In this document: one piece after another, positions 1 to 6,579 of the stretch
Numbering within the stretch: the first letter of the stretch is position 1
Layout of the letters: each line of letters starts with the position of its first letter
NCBI GenBank assembly: GCA_015487365.1
Contig: WFPT01000168.1
Location: 1 to 13,238 of the forward strand
DNA from: Aquificaceae bacterium
GTDB taxonomy: Bacteria > Aquificota > Aquificia > Aquificales > Aquificaceae
Direction of reading: 5' to 3'
Length of the DNA stretch: 13,238 nt
Made by a program: the position numbers and the translations under genes
Notes under the pieces: generated by a model
Database searches by the model: none
Told to the model about the DNA's origin: nothing
The model's input: the letters and a program-made list of their open reading frames with translations, nothing else

Positions 1-512
1 CCCTTTGTGTAAATATAGTAGAAGAGGAAGGGGGACTAAAAAACACTTGCTACCTTTTAGAAGATGGAGAGATTTTAGGAAAGAGGTCAAAGCTGAGGCT
101 CTTTAAGGAAGAAAAGGAGCACTTCGTTGAAGGGGAATTTAAAATTTTTCACTCTAAAAGGTTTGGTAAGGTTGGAATATTAATATGCTTTGAGCTAAGA
201 TTTACGGATTTAGTTTTAAAACTTTTAGAAGAGAGGGTAAATCTGGTTTTAGTTCCAGCCCAGTGGGGGAAGGAGAGGGAAAGACACCTCTATTACCTTT
301 CCTTAGCACGGGCTGTTGAACTCCAAAGCTACCTGTTGGTCTCAGACACTTGGGGCAGTTTCTTGGGTAAGGACTTTGCGGGTAATTCCTTAATAGTTTC
401 CCCCTTCGGGGAAGTTTTAGCCTACTCCCAGAGGGGAGACTGCCTCCTTGAAGCCTCCTTTAACGAAGACCTAATAAGGAAGGTTAGAAGATTCTTTGGA
501 TACCTGGTTTAA
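1..512 (+). CDS. Nitrilase-family (carbon-nitrogen) hydrolase, 3' part
   Basis: The reading frame enters from the left edge (first full codon at base 3) and ends with TAA at 510-512, leaving 169 residues. Nitrilase-superfamily enzymes hydrolyse amides or nitriles with a Glu-Lys-Cys triad. The Lys (residue 30 of the visible part, in KRSKLRLF) and the nucleophilic Cys (residue 62, in ICFELRF) are present. The first Glu must lie upstream of the window. Further family signatures are PAQW at about 85-88 and the ARAVELQSY segment at about 102-110, followed by a Gly-Asn-Ser segment near 127. Seen directly: the motifs and the C-terminal end. Known of the family: cytosolic amidases such as omega-amidase or predicted C-N hydrolases. 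The exact substrate cannot be told from this fragment. It converges with the SRP RNA gene on the opposite strand, with only a few bases between them. Confidence 0.85.
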   Translation, partial: LCVNIVEEEGGLKNTCYLLEDGEILGKRSKLRLFKEEKEHFVEGEFKIFHSKRFGKVGILICFELRFTDLVLKLLEERVNLVLVPAQWGKERERHLYYLSLARAVELQSYLLVSDTWGSFLGKDFAGNSLIVSPFGEVLAYSQRGDCLLEASFNEDLIRKVRRFFGYLV

Positions 513-518
513 GGTTAG

Positions 519-594
519 GTCCCGCACCCGGGACTTAGGGCTTACCCTTGCTCCCTTTCGGGCCTGGGGGATTCACCCCGTCCCGTTGCGGGAC
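519..594 (-). ncRNA. ffs: SRP RNA (4.5S, bacterial short type)
   Basis: This is the RNA of the signal recognition particle, which binds Ffh and targets nascent membrane proteins. On the minus strand it has the hallmark domain IV core CAGGCCCGAAAGGGAGCA (566 to 549): the symmetric-loop CAGG/AGCA flanks a CCC/GGG stem closed by a GAAA tetraloop (559-556). The 5' segment GTCCCGCAACGGGAC keeps the TCCCGCAACG stretch that also occurs in E. coli 4.5S RNA. The ends close into a rod: 594-587 pairs with 526-519 (8 bp), then after a small internal loop 585-580 pairs with 534-529 (6 bp). A third short helix joins this to the core. At about 76 nt it is at the short end for bacteria. The exact 3' end is uncertain by a few bases; no U-tract terminator follows, so 3' processing is possible. 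It overlaps the 3' end of the oxidase-like gene on the same strand. Confidence 0.9.
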
Positions 595-1822
595 TACTTA
601 TTAATTTATTCCCAAAGATTTCTCCGGTCAAGCCCTTTAAGGCCAAGAATACGAAAACTACCCCCCCTAAAACCGCCAGAACTGAGCCCAAACCCATTAA
701 AGATAAAAAGACAATAAGCTTTAAGCTGTGGGCATAGGAAACCCCCGCAACCTTCCTCGGTGCCCCAAAGAAACCCGACCAGAATAGGGAAAATACAAAG
801 AGGAGCATACCTAAACCGTAAAGGTAAGGTTGAGCCTTTAAGAGCTTACCCTCCTTTAACTTTAAGTAGTAAAAGGTATTCCCCATCAAAGCCAAGAGTA
901 TGCTCGCTATTACCCCGTGGTAGTGGGCGGGGACTCTCAAATCCTGGGAAAAGCCCAGTAAATATCCAGCGCCCGCTGAGAGTGCATAAAGGATTAGGGA
1001 AAGGAGTAGGTAAGGGGAAGAAAGGCTATACCTTAACATTTTAAAGAGGTAGTAGTAGGTGGGAAGGCCTATACCCAAGCCGTAGCCCACCGTGGTTATG
1101 AGGTATAAACTTACGTCCTTTGAGGGGAAGAAGGGGGGCAAAAATAGGTAAATTAAGGGAAAGATTAGGAGGTGGTATAGGAGGGGGGAGGCTTTAAGCT
1201 CCCTATTCAGTAAATTCTTCCAAGTCAAGAGTAAAAGACAGGCGTTTATGAACTGGTGGGTGTGTCCAGGTATCCAAAAGAGGTTTTCAAAGTAAGTTAA
1301 GGAGGGATAATCTCCTTTTACGAAAAAAAGGGAAATTAGTAAAGTTATAGGAAATAAAAGGGAGTTTATAGAGGAAATTAAAATAAGTTTTCTTTCAAAT
1401 TCTGGTAAATATGAATTTTTTAGGTTTAAAATGGCTCTAAAAGATACTAAAAAGAGGCAAAGGAGCATAAAAAATAGGCCTAAAAAGAAAACGGGACTAA
1501 CTATCGTTGGAATATAGTTGTTAAATAGGGGCTTACCTAACCTAAAAAGTGCGGAAAGAAATACTAAAAGGGAGCCTAAAAGGGATAAAGTAAATTCAAG
1601 TTTTGAAAAACTAAGCTTTAACTTTTCGTAGAATAGAAAGATTAAAAAGTTTAAAAAGGAAAAGAAGAGGGCTAAAACTACGTGTCCCACTAATGCACTG
1701 TAAAAGTAATCCTGGGGTAGGTATTTGTAGATGAAGGGAGTTCTTAACAGGGCTATCAGGAGGGCAAAGCTACCGCCAAGGCCAACGTCAAGGACCGCCA
1801 AGAGCAGGAAATACTTACCCAT
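542..1822 (-). CDS. Heme-copper oxidase subunit I-like 12-helix membrane protein
   Basis: The protein has 426 residues, with about 12 hydrophobic helices covering residues 4 to about 400, the topology of cytochrome oxidase subunit I. Conserved positions seen: His47 in helix 2 (GHVVLALFF, matching the low-spin heme ligand); His187 in helix 6 (WIPGHTHQF, matching the first Cu-B ligand region); and His300/His302 in helix 10 (PAHYHGV, matching the high-spin and low-spin heme ligands). The Tyr four residues after the helix-6 His is Phe191. The HH pair expected in helix 7 is absent; only a single His217 is near. It is therefore a divergent family member, and O2 or NO reduction is not assured. The start at 1822 follows a TAAAAT box 8 nt upstream and lacks a Shine-Dalgarno site. 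Residues 410-426 are read from the SRP RNA gene and are probably a non-structural tail. No other oxidase subunits are adjacent. Confidence 0.75.
   Translation of the reverse strand: MGKYFLLLAVLDVGLGGSFALLIALLRTPFIYKYLPQDYFYSALVGHVVLALFFSFLNFLIFLFYEKLKLSFSKLEFTLSLLGSLLVFLSALFRLGKPLFNNYIPTIVSPVFFLGLFFMLLCLFLVSFRAILNLKNSYLPEFERKLILISSINSLLFPITLLISLFFVKGDYPSLTYFENLFWIPGHTHQFINACLLLLTWKNLLNRELKASPLLYHLLIFPLIYLFLPPFFPSKDVSLYLITTVGYGLGIGLPTYYYLFKMLRYSLSSPYLLLSLILYALSAGAGYLLGFSQDLRVPAHYHGVIASILLALMGNTFYYLKLKEGKLLKAQPYLYGLGMLLFVFSLFWSGFFGAPRKVAGVSYAHSLKLIVFLSLMGLGSVLAVLGGVVFVFLALKGLTGEIFGNKLISSPATGRGESPRPEREQG
603..631 (-). promoter_or_regulatory. Promoter of the SRP RNA gene, inside the oxidase-like CDS
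   Basis: On the minus strand TTGACC (631-626) is separated by exactly 17 bp from TAAATT (608-603). Eight bases further down lies G594, the first base of the terminal SRP RNA helix. The spacing is ideal for a housekeeping sigma factor, and the -35 matches TTGACA at five of six positions. The whole promoter is embedded in codons near the C-terminus of the oxidase-like protein. Confidence 0.75.
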
Positions 1823-1830
1823 TTAAAGGA

Positions 1831-1836
1831 ATTTTA
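1831..1836 (-). promoter_or_regulatory. Putative -10 box of the oxidase-like gene
   Basis: TAAAAT on the minus strand (five of six matches to TATAAT) lies 8 nt upstream of the ATG at 1822. No convincing -35 was found at 16-18 bp. It lies back to back with the -10 box of the RNA ligase gene, one base away. Confidence 0.5.
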
Positions 1837-1837
1837 G

Positions 1838-1843
1838 CATACT
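1838..1843 (+). promoter_or_regulatory. Putative -10 box of the RNA ligase gene
   Basis: CATACT (four of six matches to TATAAT) lies exactly 8 nt before the ATG at 1852. A weak TTACCC sits 17 bp upstream (1815-1820), within the start of the divergent gene. No Shine-Dalgarno sequence fits before the start, so a leaderless or near-leaderless transcript is inferred. Confidence 0.45.
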
Positions 1844-1851
1844 AATTAGGT

Positions 1852-2952
1852 ATGGAAGTCTTTAAGGTTTTAAGGGAGGGCTTGGAGCTCGGCAAGGTGA
1901 GGGAGGAGAAATTTTTGGGCCTTAACTATTTTAGGTTTTCAGAGGACTTTAAGGGCTTTGCGAGGGGAACGGTAGTCTTTAAGGACTTTGTAATCTACGG
2001 ATATCCCCACATAGGTAGAATCCTTTACTTAAAGGAGGGACTCAGGGAGCACTTTAAGGGGGATTTCTTCGTTGAGGAGAAGGTGGACGGTTACAACGTA
2101 AGGATTTTTTACCATGGGGGTAAGGTCTATGCTCTAACCAGGGGTGGTTTCCTCTGCCCCTTTACGGGTGACAGGGTTTTGGACTTTATACCCTTAGAAT
2201 TTTTTAAAGAAAACCCCAACTTAGTTTTGTGTGCGGAGGTTGCAGGCCCAGAAAACCCCTACATAGAAGAGCACCCCCCCTACGTTAAGGAGGACGTTAA
2301 TTTCTTCGTCTTTGACGTGATGGAAAAGAACAAAAGTAGCTTCTTACCTTACTCTGAAAAGCTAAGACTCCTTAAAGAATACTCCTTACCTTCGGTTGAA
2401 ATTTACGGTAGGTTTAGCCTTAAAGATTATAAGCTATTGAAGGAGCTCCTTTTAAGGCTTGAGAGGGAGGGTAAGGAGGGGGTGGTCTTTAAAGAGGAGG
2501 GTGAGGAGGGGAAAAGGGCAAAGTATATAACCAGTAGGGCAAACTTAAACGACATAAAGGTAACCTCCTTTAACATGCTCTCCCTACCCCCCGAATACTA
2601 CACCAACAGGATTTTGAGGGCGGTTCTCTTTTTGGAGGAGGAGGGTTTGGAGGGAGGCTACGGGGAAGTTTCTAAGGAGTTAGGTAAGGCCTTCGTTGAA
2701 GGTCTTAGGGAGGCCATAGAGCTCTTTAAAAGGGAGGGGAAGGTTTATAGGACTTTTAGGTGTAGGTTTAGGAGGGAAGAAAACGCAAAGGCCTTTTTAA
2801 AGAGGATAAGGCACCTTTCCAAGGAGGTGCAAATCGTTGAAAGGTCTTTAAGGAAGGAGGGTGAATTCTTCATCTTAGAGTTTGACAAGGTTTATTTAAA
2901 GATGACGGGACTTTTGGGGCACCTTTTAAGGGGAGGCTTAGTCTTTGACTGA
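1852..2952 (+). CDS. ATP-dependent RNA ligase, Pab1020/Rnl3 type
   Basis: The protein has 366 residues with nucleotidyltransferase-superfamily motifs in order: motif I EEKVDGYN with the adenylylated Lys77; CAEVAG (127-132); motif III FFVFDV (151-156); motif IV KEGVVFK (208-214); and motif V around Lys224 (AKYITS). The C-terminal third (about 245-366) is charged and helical, as expected for the extra domains of the archaeal homodimeric ligases. Length and layout match the Pab1020/MthRnl family, which joins or circularises single-stranded RNA through enzyme-AMP and 5'-adenylylated intermediates. The physiological substrate is not settled for the family. It is too short and lacks the OB-fold arrangement expected of a replicative DNA ligase. 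The gene stands alone between the divergent oxidase-like gene and the hpf operon, with its own putative promoter. Confidence 0.85.
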   Translation: MEVFKVLREGLELGKVREEKFLGLNYFRFSEDFKGFARGTVVFKDFVIYGYPHIGRILYLKEGLREHFKGDFFVEEKVDGYNVRIFYHGGKVYALTRGGFLCPFTGDRVLDFIPLEFFKENPNLVLCAEVAGPENPYIEEHPPYVKEDVNFFVFDVMEKNKSSFLPYSEKLRLLKEYSLPSVEIYGRFSLKDYKLLKELLLRLEREGKEGVVFKEEGEEGKRAKYITSRANLNDIKVTSFNMLSLPPEYYTNRILRAVLFLEEEGLEGGYGEVSKELGKAFVEGLREAIELFKREGKVYRTFRCRFRREENAKAFLKRIRHLSKEVQIVERSLRKEGEFFILEFDKVYLKMTGLLGHLLRGGLVFD

Positions 2953-2954
2953 GG

Positions 2955-2963
2955 TGCTATAAT
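2955..2963 (+). promoter_or_regulatory. Extended -10 promoter of the hpf operon
   Basis: TGCTATAAT is a perfect extended -10 element: TG, one base, then TATAAT at 2958-2963. It begins 3 bases after the RNA ligase stop codon and ends 8 nt before the hpf ATG. No good -35 is present, which an extended -10 can compensate for. There is no Shine-Dalgarno site, so a leaderless hpf mRNA is inferred. Confidence 0.75.
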
Positions 2964-2971
2964 TTAGAGTT

Positions 2972-3352
2972 ATGAGGTTTGAGTTCATAGGGAAGGATAT
3001 TGACATCAGTCCAGCCATTAAGGAGTTCGTTGAGAAGAAGTTTTCAAAGCTTTCCCGCTACCTTAGGGAGTTTTCTCAGGACCAGGTGGATGTCCTCTTT
3101 ACCCTTTCCAGCGTAAGGGAGAGGCAGAGGGATTACGGAGGAGGTAGTAGGCCCACCGTATTTAGGGTGGATGTAGATATAAAACTTAAAACCCCTAACG
3201 GAGGGAAGCTCCACGCCTACGAGGAGGGAACGGACGTTTTTAGTGCCATAGACAAAGTCTTGGATGAAATTGAAAGGCAACTGAGGAAGTTAAAGGAAAA
3301 GAGGTTGGAGCAGAGGAGGAAGGGAGCTAAGCTGAAAAGATGGAAGAGTTAA
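2972..3352 (+). CDS. hpf: Ribosome hibernation promoting factor (short HPF)
   Basis: The 126-residue protein has the S30AE/HPF fold signature. It starts MRFEFIGKDIDISPAIKEF and the first helix (VEKKFSKLSRYL) follows. A beta segment around HAYEEGTDVFSAIDKVLDEIERQL (about 81-104) is followed by a very basic tail. This family binds the decoding/mRNA channel region of the 30S subunit and silences ribosomes under starvation or stress. The length fits the short form, without the long-HPF dimerisation domain. It is the first gene of a tightly overlapping operon (its end overlaps the PilO-like gene by 13 nt), placed directly after an extended -10 promoter. The start is supported by the family's conserved N-terminus, although no Shine-Dalgarno site is visible. 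Confidence 0.9.
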   Translation: MRFEFIGKDIDISPAIKEFVEKKFSKLSRYLREFSQDQVDVLFTLSSVRERQRDYGGGSRPTVFRVDVDIKLKTPNGGKLHAYEEGTDVFSAIDKVLDEIERQLRKLKEKRLEQRRKGAKLKRWKS

Positions 3353-3978
3353 AGAGGCAGTGGGAGGTATTACCCTTATGGCAAAAGTATTTAATAGCGG
3401 GTGGTCTTCCCCTCGCCTTTGCATACCTACTTTGGAGCTTCCTCCTTACCCCCCTAAACGAGAGTATAAAAAAGCTTGAAAAGGAGAGGGAGGACCTAAA
3501 AGGTAGGATTAAGCTACTTACCTTACAACTTCAACCCCAGAAGCTAAAAGTCCTGAGGGCTCAGCTCCAAAGGGAATTAAAGGCGGTGGAGGAGGAGAGG
3601 AAGAAGCTGAGTCAAGAGATAGGAAAGATTTTGACCAGGGAGGAGGTGGGTAAAACCTTAGACTTTTTAGAGGAGAGCTCCAAGAAGAATGGGGTCAAGA
3701 TTGAATACATAAACTGGGGTAGTATAAAGGCAACAACCTACTCCCTGAAAGAGGAGGGGGGTGAAAAGGTAGTAGTTGAGGGGAGCAACGGTAGCGTAAG
3801 GGTAAATCTTTACAGGGGCGAGATTACCTTAGGGGTCTCCGCACCCTTTAATAGGATTATTAACTTCTTAAAGGATTTAAAGGAAGAGCTCGTCTCCTAC
3901 CCCCAGGGTATTAAGTTTGAAAGGAAGGGGCAGACCGAGAGGGCGGACCTTAGGTTATACTATTTAATGTGGAGGTGA
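3340..3978 (+). CDS. PilO/GspM-like inner-membrane platform protein
   Basis: The 212-residue bitopic protein has a short cytoplasmic N-terminus, one membrane helix at about 16-36, and a long charged coiled coil at about 38-100. A compact periplasmic domain follows (about 110-210), with PilO-type pattern: a strand around VKIEYINW (119-126), then ITLGVSAPFNRIINFLKDL (about 162-180). PilO and GspM connect the cytoplasmic assembly ATPase platform to the secretin in type IV pilus and type II secretion systems. The order PilO-like, small exported protein, secretin matches pilO-pilP-pilQ. No pilM or pilN precedes it; hpf does, overlapping by 13 nt. The family call rests on topology, context and the domain pattern rather than on strong sequence identity. 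Confidence 0.7.
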   Translation: MEELKRQWEVLPLWQKYLIAGGLPLAFAYLLWSFLLTPLNESIKKLEKEREDLKGRIKLLTLQLQPQKLKVLRAQLQRELKAVEEERKKLSQEIGKILTREEVGKTLDFLEESSKKNGVKIEYINWGSIKATTYSLKEEGGEKVVVEGSNGSVRVNLYRGEITLGVSAPFNRIINFLKDLKEELVSYPQGIKFERKGQTERADLRLYYLMWR

Positions 3979-4190
3979 TGGTCAGGTTAGTTTCTTTAAT
4001 ATTAATGCTTTTAGGTCTTGCCTTGGGCCAAAGTCCCTTCTTGAGCTATGAAAACACCATGGGCTATATAGTCTTAAAGAGGGGGAATAAGTTCTTATAC
4101 TACTTGGTTTTAAAGGAAAAGAGGGGTGTAGTCTTAAAGAGGGTGAGTAAGGAGGTGATTGAAGACATAAAGAGGGGGTTAGGGGAATGA
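3978..4190 (+). CDS. Small exported protein in the PilP position
   Basis: From the ATG at 3978 the product has 70 residues: a hydrophobic signal peptide (about 3-17, ending LALG before a Gln) and a mature part of about 53 residues. The mature part carries two short strand-like stretches (GYIVLKRG, FLYYLVLK) and a basic amphipathic end. A GTG at 3969 in the same frame would add three residues. I prefer ATG because it overlaps the upstream stop as TGATG, a usual coupling arrangement, and leaves a standard signal peptide. GGAGG lies only two bases before it. It overlaps the secretin gene by ATGA. Position suggests a reduced PilP/GspC-like linker or a pilotin for the secretin. There is no lipobox Cys and no recognised domain, so function is inferred from context only. 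Confidence 0.6.
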   Translation: MVRLVSLILMLLGLALGQSPFLSYENTMGYIVLKRGNKFLYYLVLKEKRGVVLKRVSKEVIEDIKRGLGE

Positions 4191-6007
4191 GGTTTTTAAT
4201 CCTTTTCCTCTTCCTTTCCCTTACCTTTGGACAAACTTACCTGTATGAAATATACGTAAAGGACATAAAGTTAAAGGAGCTCATAGAAATTCTTTCAAGG
4301 TTGTCCAAGAAGAACTTCTTCATAGACCCATCCGTGGAAAAGGAGCTACAAAGGGAAACAACCTTAAAGATAGAAAATCCCGTTGAGCTTGACAGCTTTA
4401 TAAACTTTTTGCTCAGGGAATACAACCTTATAGCGGTAAAGGAGAGGAACTTTTACAGGATAACCAAGGCGGGTGAGATAAGGAAGGACATATCTATGCT
4501 GGACGAAGAGGGTATAAAAAACTTAAAGGCATTTTTAAAGGAAAGGGTTAGCCCCTCCGCACAGGTAGTCATAGACAAGGTAAGGAAGGTCCTCTACGTT
4601 AGGGATACCTACACCAACGTTCAGGTCCTTTCAAGGGAGCTTGACAACTTCCTGTTGAAGGCAACGGAGGTAAATTACGAGACCAAGGTTTTTTACATAA
4701 AGAGGTTCGTCCCCCTTAGGTCCGTTGAAAATCTTATAAGGAGGGTTGCAAGGAGGAAGATATACCTTAGCCTCTCACCCGAGTTTAACGCAATAATAGT
4801 TACCGCGGACGTAAGGGATTTAAAGAGGATAGAGAGGGCAATAGAGAGGTTTTCAAAGAGGGTTAGCTACGAAAGGCCAATAATTACAAAAACCTTCTAC
4901 TTAAAGTTCGTCTCCGTGGGTGAGTTTAAAAAACTCATAGCCCCTTACCTTTCGGAGGAAGGTGAAGTCTTCGTCCCCGGGGGAGGAGGTGCGGACACAG
5001 AGACCACAAAGCTCATAGCAAGGCTGAGGAGGAGGATAGAGGAGCTTGAAAACAGGAAGAAGTTCTTACCCCCTCAGGAGCAGGCAAAGTTAGAAAAAGA
5101 GATAGAAAGTTTAAAGGCCCAGGAGCTTAGGCTCCTTTCAACCTTGGGCAAGGCCCAGGGGAAACTAAAAAACGTCATCATAGTAAGGGACTACGTGGAT
5201 GTGATAAATAGAATTAAGGAGAGGTATAGGGACCTAATCTCGGAGGTCCCCGTTCAGGTAAAGATAGAGGCCAGAGTTGTTGAAGTGGAAGAGAGCGTTT
5301 TAAGGGAGCTTGGTGTAAATTGGTTTGCCCAATTCACTCCCCAGAAAGTCCCTCAGGCTTGGGAGGTGGGGGTTGGTGGGAATGCGGAAATTGGAGGTCA
5401 GCTAAGTCCCACACCCGGCCTATCGGGAACACCGGGTCTGGTCTTAACCTGGGTTTTCAGTAGGAGCTACTTAAAGGCCCTATCTACTAGGCTCTCCGCC
5501 TTTGAAAGGGTGGGTAAGGCTAAAAACCTTTCAAAGCCCACCGTATTTACCTTAGACGGGGAAAAGGCAACCATTTCCACCACAATCCAATACCCCATAA
5601 TATCTGTAACCTACTCCCCTGGGGGAACGGCTTCTATTTCCGCCCAGTATAAGAATATACCCATAAAACTTGAAGTGACCCCGACCCTCCTTCCTAATGG
5701 AAAGGTCCTCCTGGACATATCTTTGAGTAAGACCAACATAACCCAGGAGATTAAGGCCAGTGCGGGTGGAACCACCCAAACCTTCCCGGTGATGTCGGAA
5801 AAGAGGATAAAGTCAAAGGTCATAGTGAATAACGGGGACGTGGTGGTAATAGGGGGTGTCCTTGAAAGGAGTAACACTTCTACCTCCGCTGGGATACCGG
5901 GCTTTCACAGGATACCCCTCCTTGGTTGGCTCTTTGGTTTAAAGAGCAACCAAAAGATTAGTAGGGAGCTCCTAATCTTCATATCTCCAACCGTAGTCCA
6001 AGAATGA
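4187..6007 (+). CDS. Secretin (PilQ/GspD family) with coiled-coil insertion
   Basis: The 606-residue outer-membrane secretin forms the multimeric gate of type IV pilus or type II secretion systems. Parts in order: signal peptide (1-16, ending FGQ); N0/STN-like domain (about 18-95); N1-like (about 105-158); N2-like (about 165-225); N3-like domain (about 233-350); and secretin beta domain (about 353-604). The beta domain has VQVKIEARVVEVEE (356-369), GDVVVIGG (550-557) and the family hallmark IPGFHRIPLLGWLFG (570-584). Odd feature: residues about 272-325 of the N3-like domain are a heptad-like, Glu/Lys/Arg-rich helix pair inserted where other secretins have a short loop. The start is coupled by an ATGA overlap with the preceding gene, with AGGGGA just upstream. 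There is no AMIN domain, unlike many PilQ proteins, so GspD versus PilQ is left open. Confidence 0.93.
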   Translation: MRFLILFLFLSLTFGQTYLYEIYVKDIKLKELIEILSRLSKKNFFIDPSVEKELQRETTLKIENPVELDSFINFLLREYNLIAVKERNFYRITKAGEIRKDISMLDEEGIKNLKAFLKERVSPSAQVVIDKVRKVLYVRDTYTNVQVLSRELDNFLLKATEVNYETKVFYIKRFVPLRSVENLIRRVARRKIYLSLSPEFNAIIVTADVRDLKRIERAIERFSKRVSYERPIITKTFYLKFVSVGEFKKLIAPYLSEEGEVFVPGGGGADTETTKLIARLRRRIEELENRKKFLPPQEQAKLEKEIESLKAQELRLLSTLGKAQGKLKNVIIVRDYVDVINRIKERYRDLISEVPVQVKIEARVVEVEESVLRELGVNWFAQFTPQKVPQAWEVGVGGNAEIGGQLSPTPGLSGTPGLVLTWVFSRSYLKALSTRLSAFERVGKAKNLSKPTVFTLDGEKATISTTIQYPIISVTYSPGGTASISAQYKNIPIKLEVTPTLLPNGKVLLDISLSKTNITQEIKASAGGTTQTFPVMSEKRIKSKVIVNNGDVVVIGGVLERSNTSTSAGIPGFHRIPLLGWLFGLKSNQKISRELLIFISPTVVQE

Positions 6008-6579
6008 AAAATGAAAACGTTTCTTTGGTCCTCCTCCACTACCCTGCCCTCTCACCCGAGGGAGAGGTAATAATAACTTCCTTTACCACTATGGACCTAC
6101 ACGACGTGGCAAGGCCCGTTAGGGCTTACGAGTTAAAGTGTTTTTACATAGTTCAACCCGTGGAGGCCCAGCAGGAGATTATAAGGAGGCAGATAGAGTA
6201 TTGGAGCTCCGAGGAGGGTAGGAGGGCGAATCCTACCAGGGCGGAGGTGGTTTCCTTGGTTAGGGTAAGGTATAACCTTGAAGAGGTTTTGGAAGATTTT
6301 AAAGGTAGGGAAACCTTACTGGTGGGAACTACCGCAAGGAGTTTTAAAGGGCAGGTTAGCTTTAAGGAGATGAGAAAGATAATAGAGGGGAACAGGGAGA
6401 AAGAGTTTTTACTAATCTTTGGAACGGGGTATGGGATACCCCCCGACCTCCTCCTCAGCTTTGACTACGTATTGGAGCCCATCTTAGGTGCGGGGGACTG
6501 GAATCACCTTTCGGTGAGGAACGCCGTAAGCATAGTCCTTGATAGGCTTTTTAGCAGGAACTCATGCTTTACCACCTGA
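6004..6579 (+). CDS. SPOUT-like RNA methyltransferase (TrmD-associated C-terminal type)
   Basis: The 191-residue protein matches the family of small SPOUT-fold SAM-dependent RNA methyltransferases that in some bacteria is fused to, or lies next to, TrmD. Visible pattern: an N-terminal strand and hydrophobic start ([11 protein letters not shown]); [17 protein letters not shown] (about 28-44); a nucleotide-fold segment [15 protein letters not shown] (about 136-150); and the C-terminal [20 protein letters not shown] (about 160-179). The last two fit the trefoil-knot cofactor site and its closing helix. The family's RNA target is not known to me. The gene starts within an ATGA overlap with the secretin stop, and its 3' end overlaps mraY by 16 nt, so it is translated as part of the same operon. 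A link to the secretin is not evident from sequence. Confidence 0.75.
   Translation: MKNENVSLVLLHYPALSPEGEVIITSFTTMDLHDVARPVRAYELKCFYIVQPVEAQQEIIRRQIEYWSSEEGRRANPTRAEVVSLVRVRYNLEEVLEDFKGRETLLVGTTARSFKGQVSFKEMRKIIEGNREKEFLLIFGTGYGIPPDLLLSFDYVLEPILGAGDWNHLSVRNAVSIVLDRLFSRNSCFTT

Noticed and set aside
519..594. Two short GC palindromes (GTCCCG...CGGGAC at 519-534 and 580-594) looked like a pair of terminators or REP-like repeats between convergent genes.
   Set aside because: They pair better with each other as the closing helices of the SRP RNA, whose conserved core lies between them, and no T-runs follow.
496..1044. Open frames on the plus strand opposite the oxidase-like gene (496-717, 760-1044).
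   Set aside because: They are basic, Pro/Arg-rich low-complexity translations with no promoter or start signal, lying opposite a 12-helix protein; they are antisense shadows.
1852..2952. Annotation as ATP-dependent DNA ligase.
   Set aside because: Motif spacing and length fit the Pab1020-type RNA ligases; the OB-fold layout and size of replicative DNA ligases are missing.
3969..3977. GTG at 3969 as the start of the PilP-position protein.
   Set aside because: It adds only three residues before the signal peptide, while ATG 3978 overlaps the upstream stop in the usual TGATG form.
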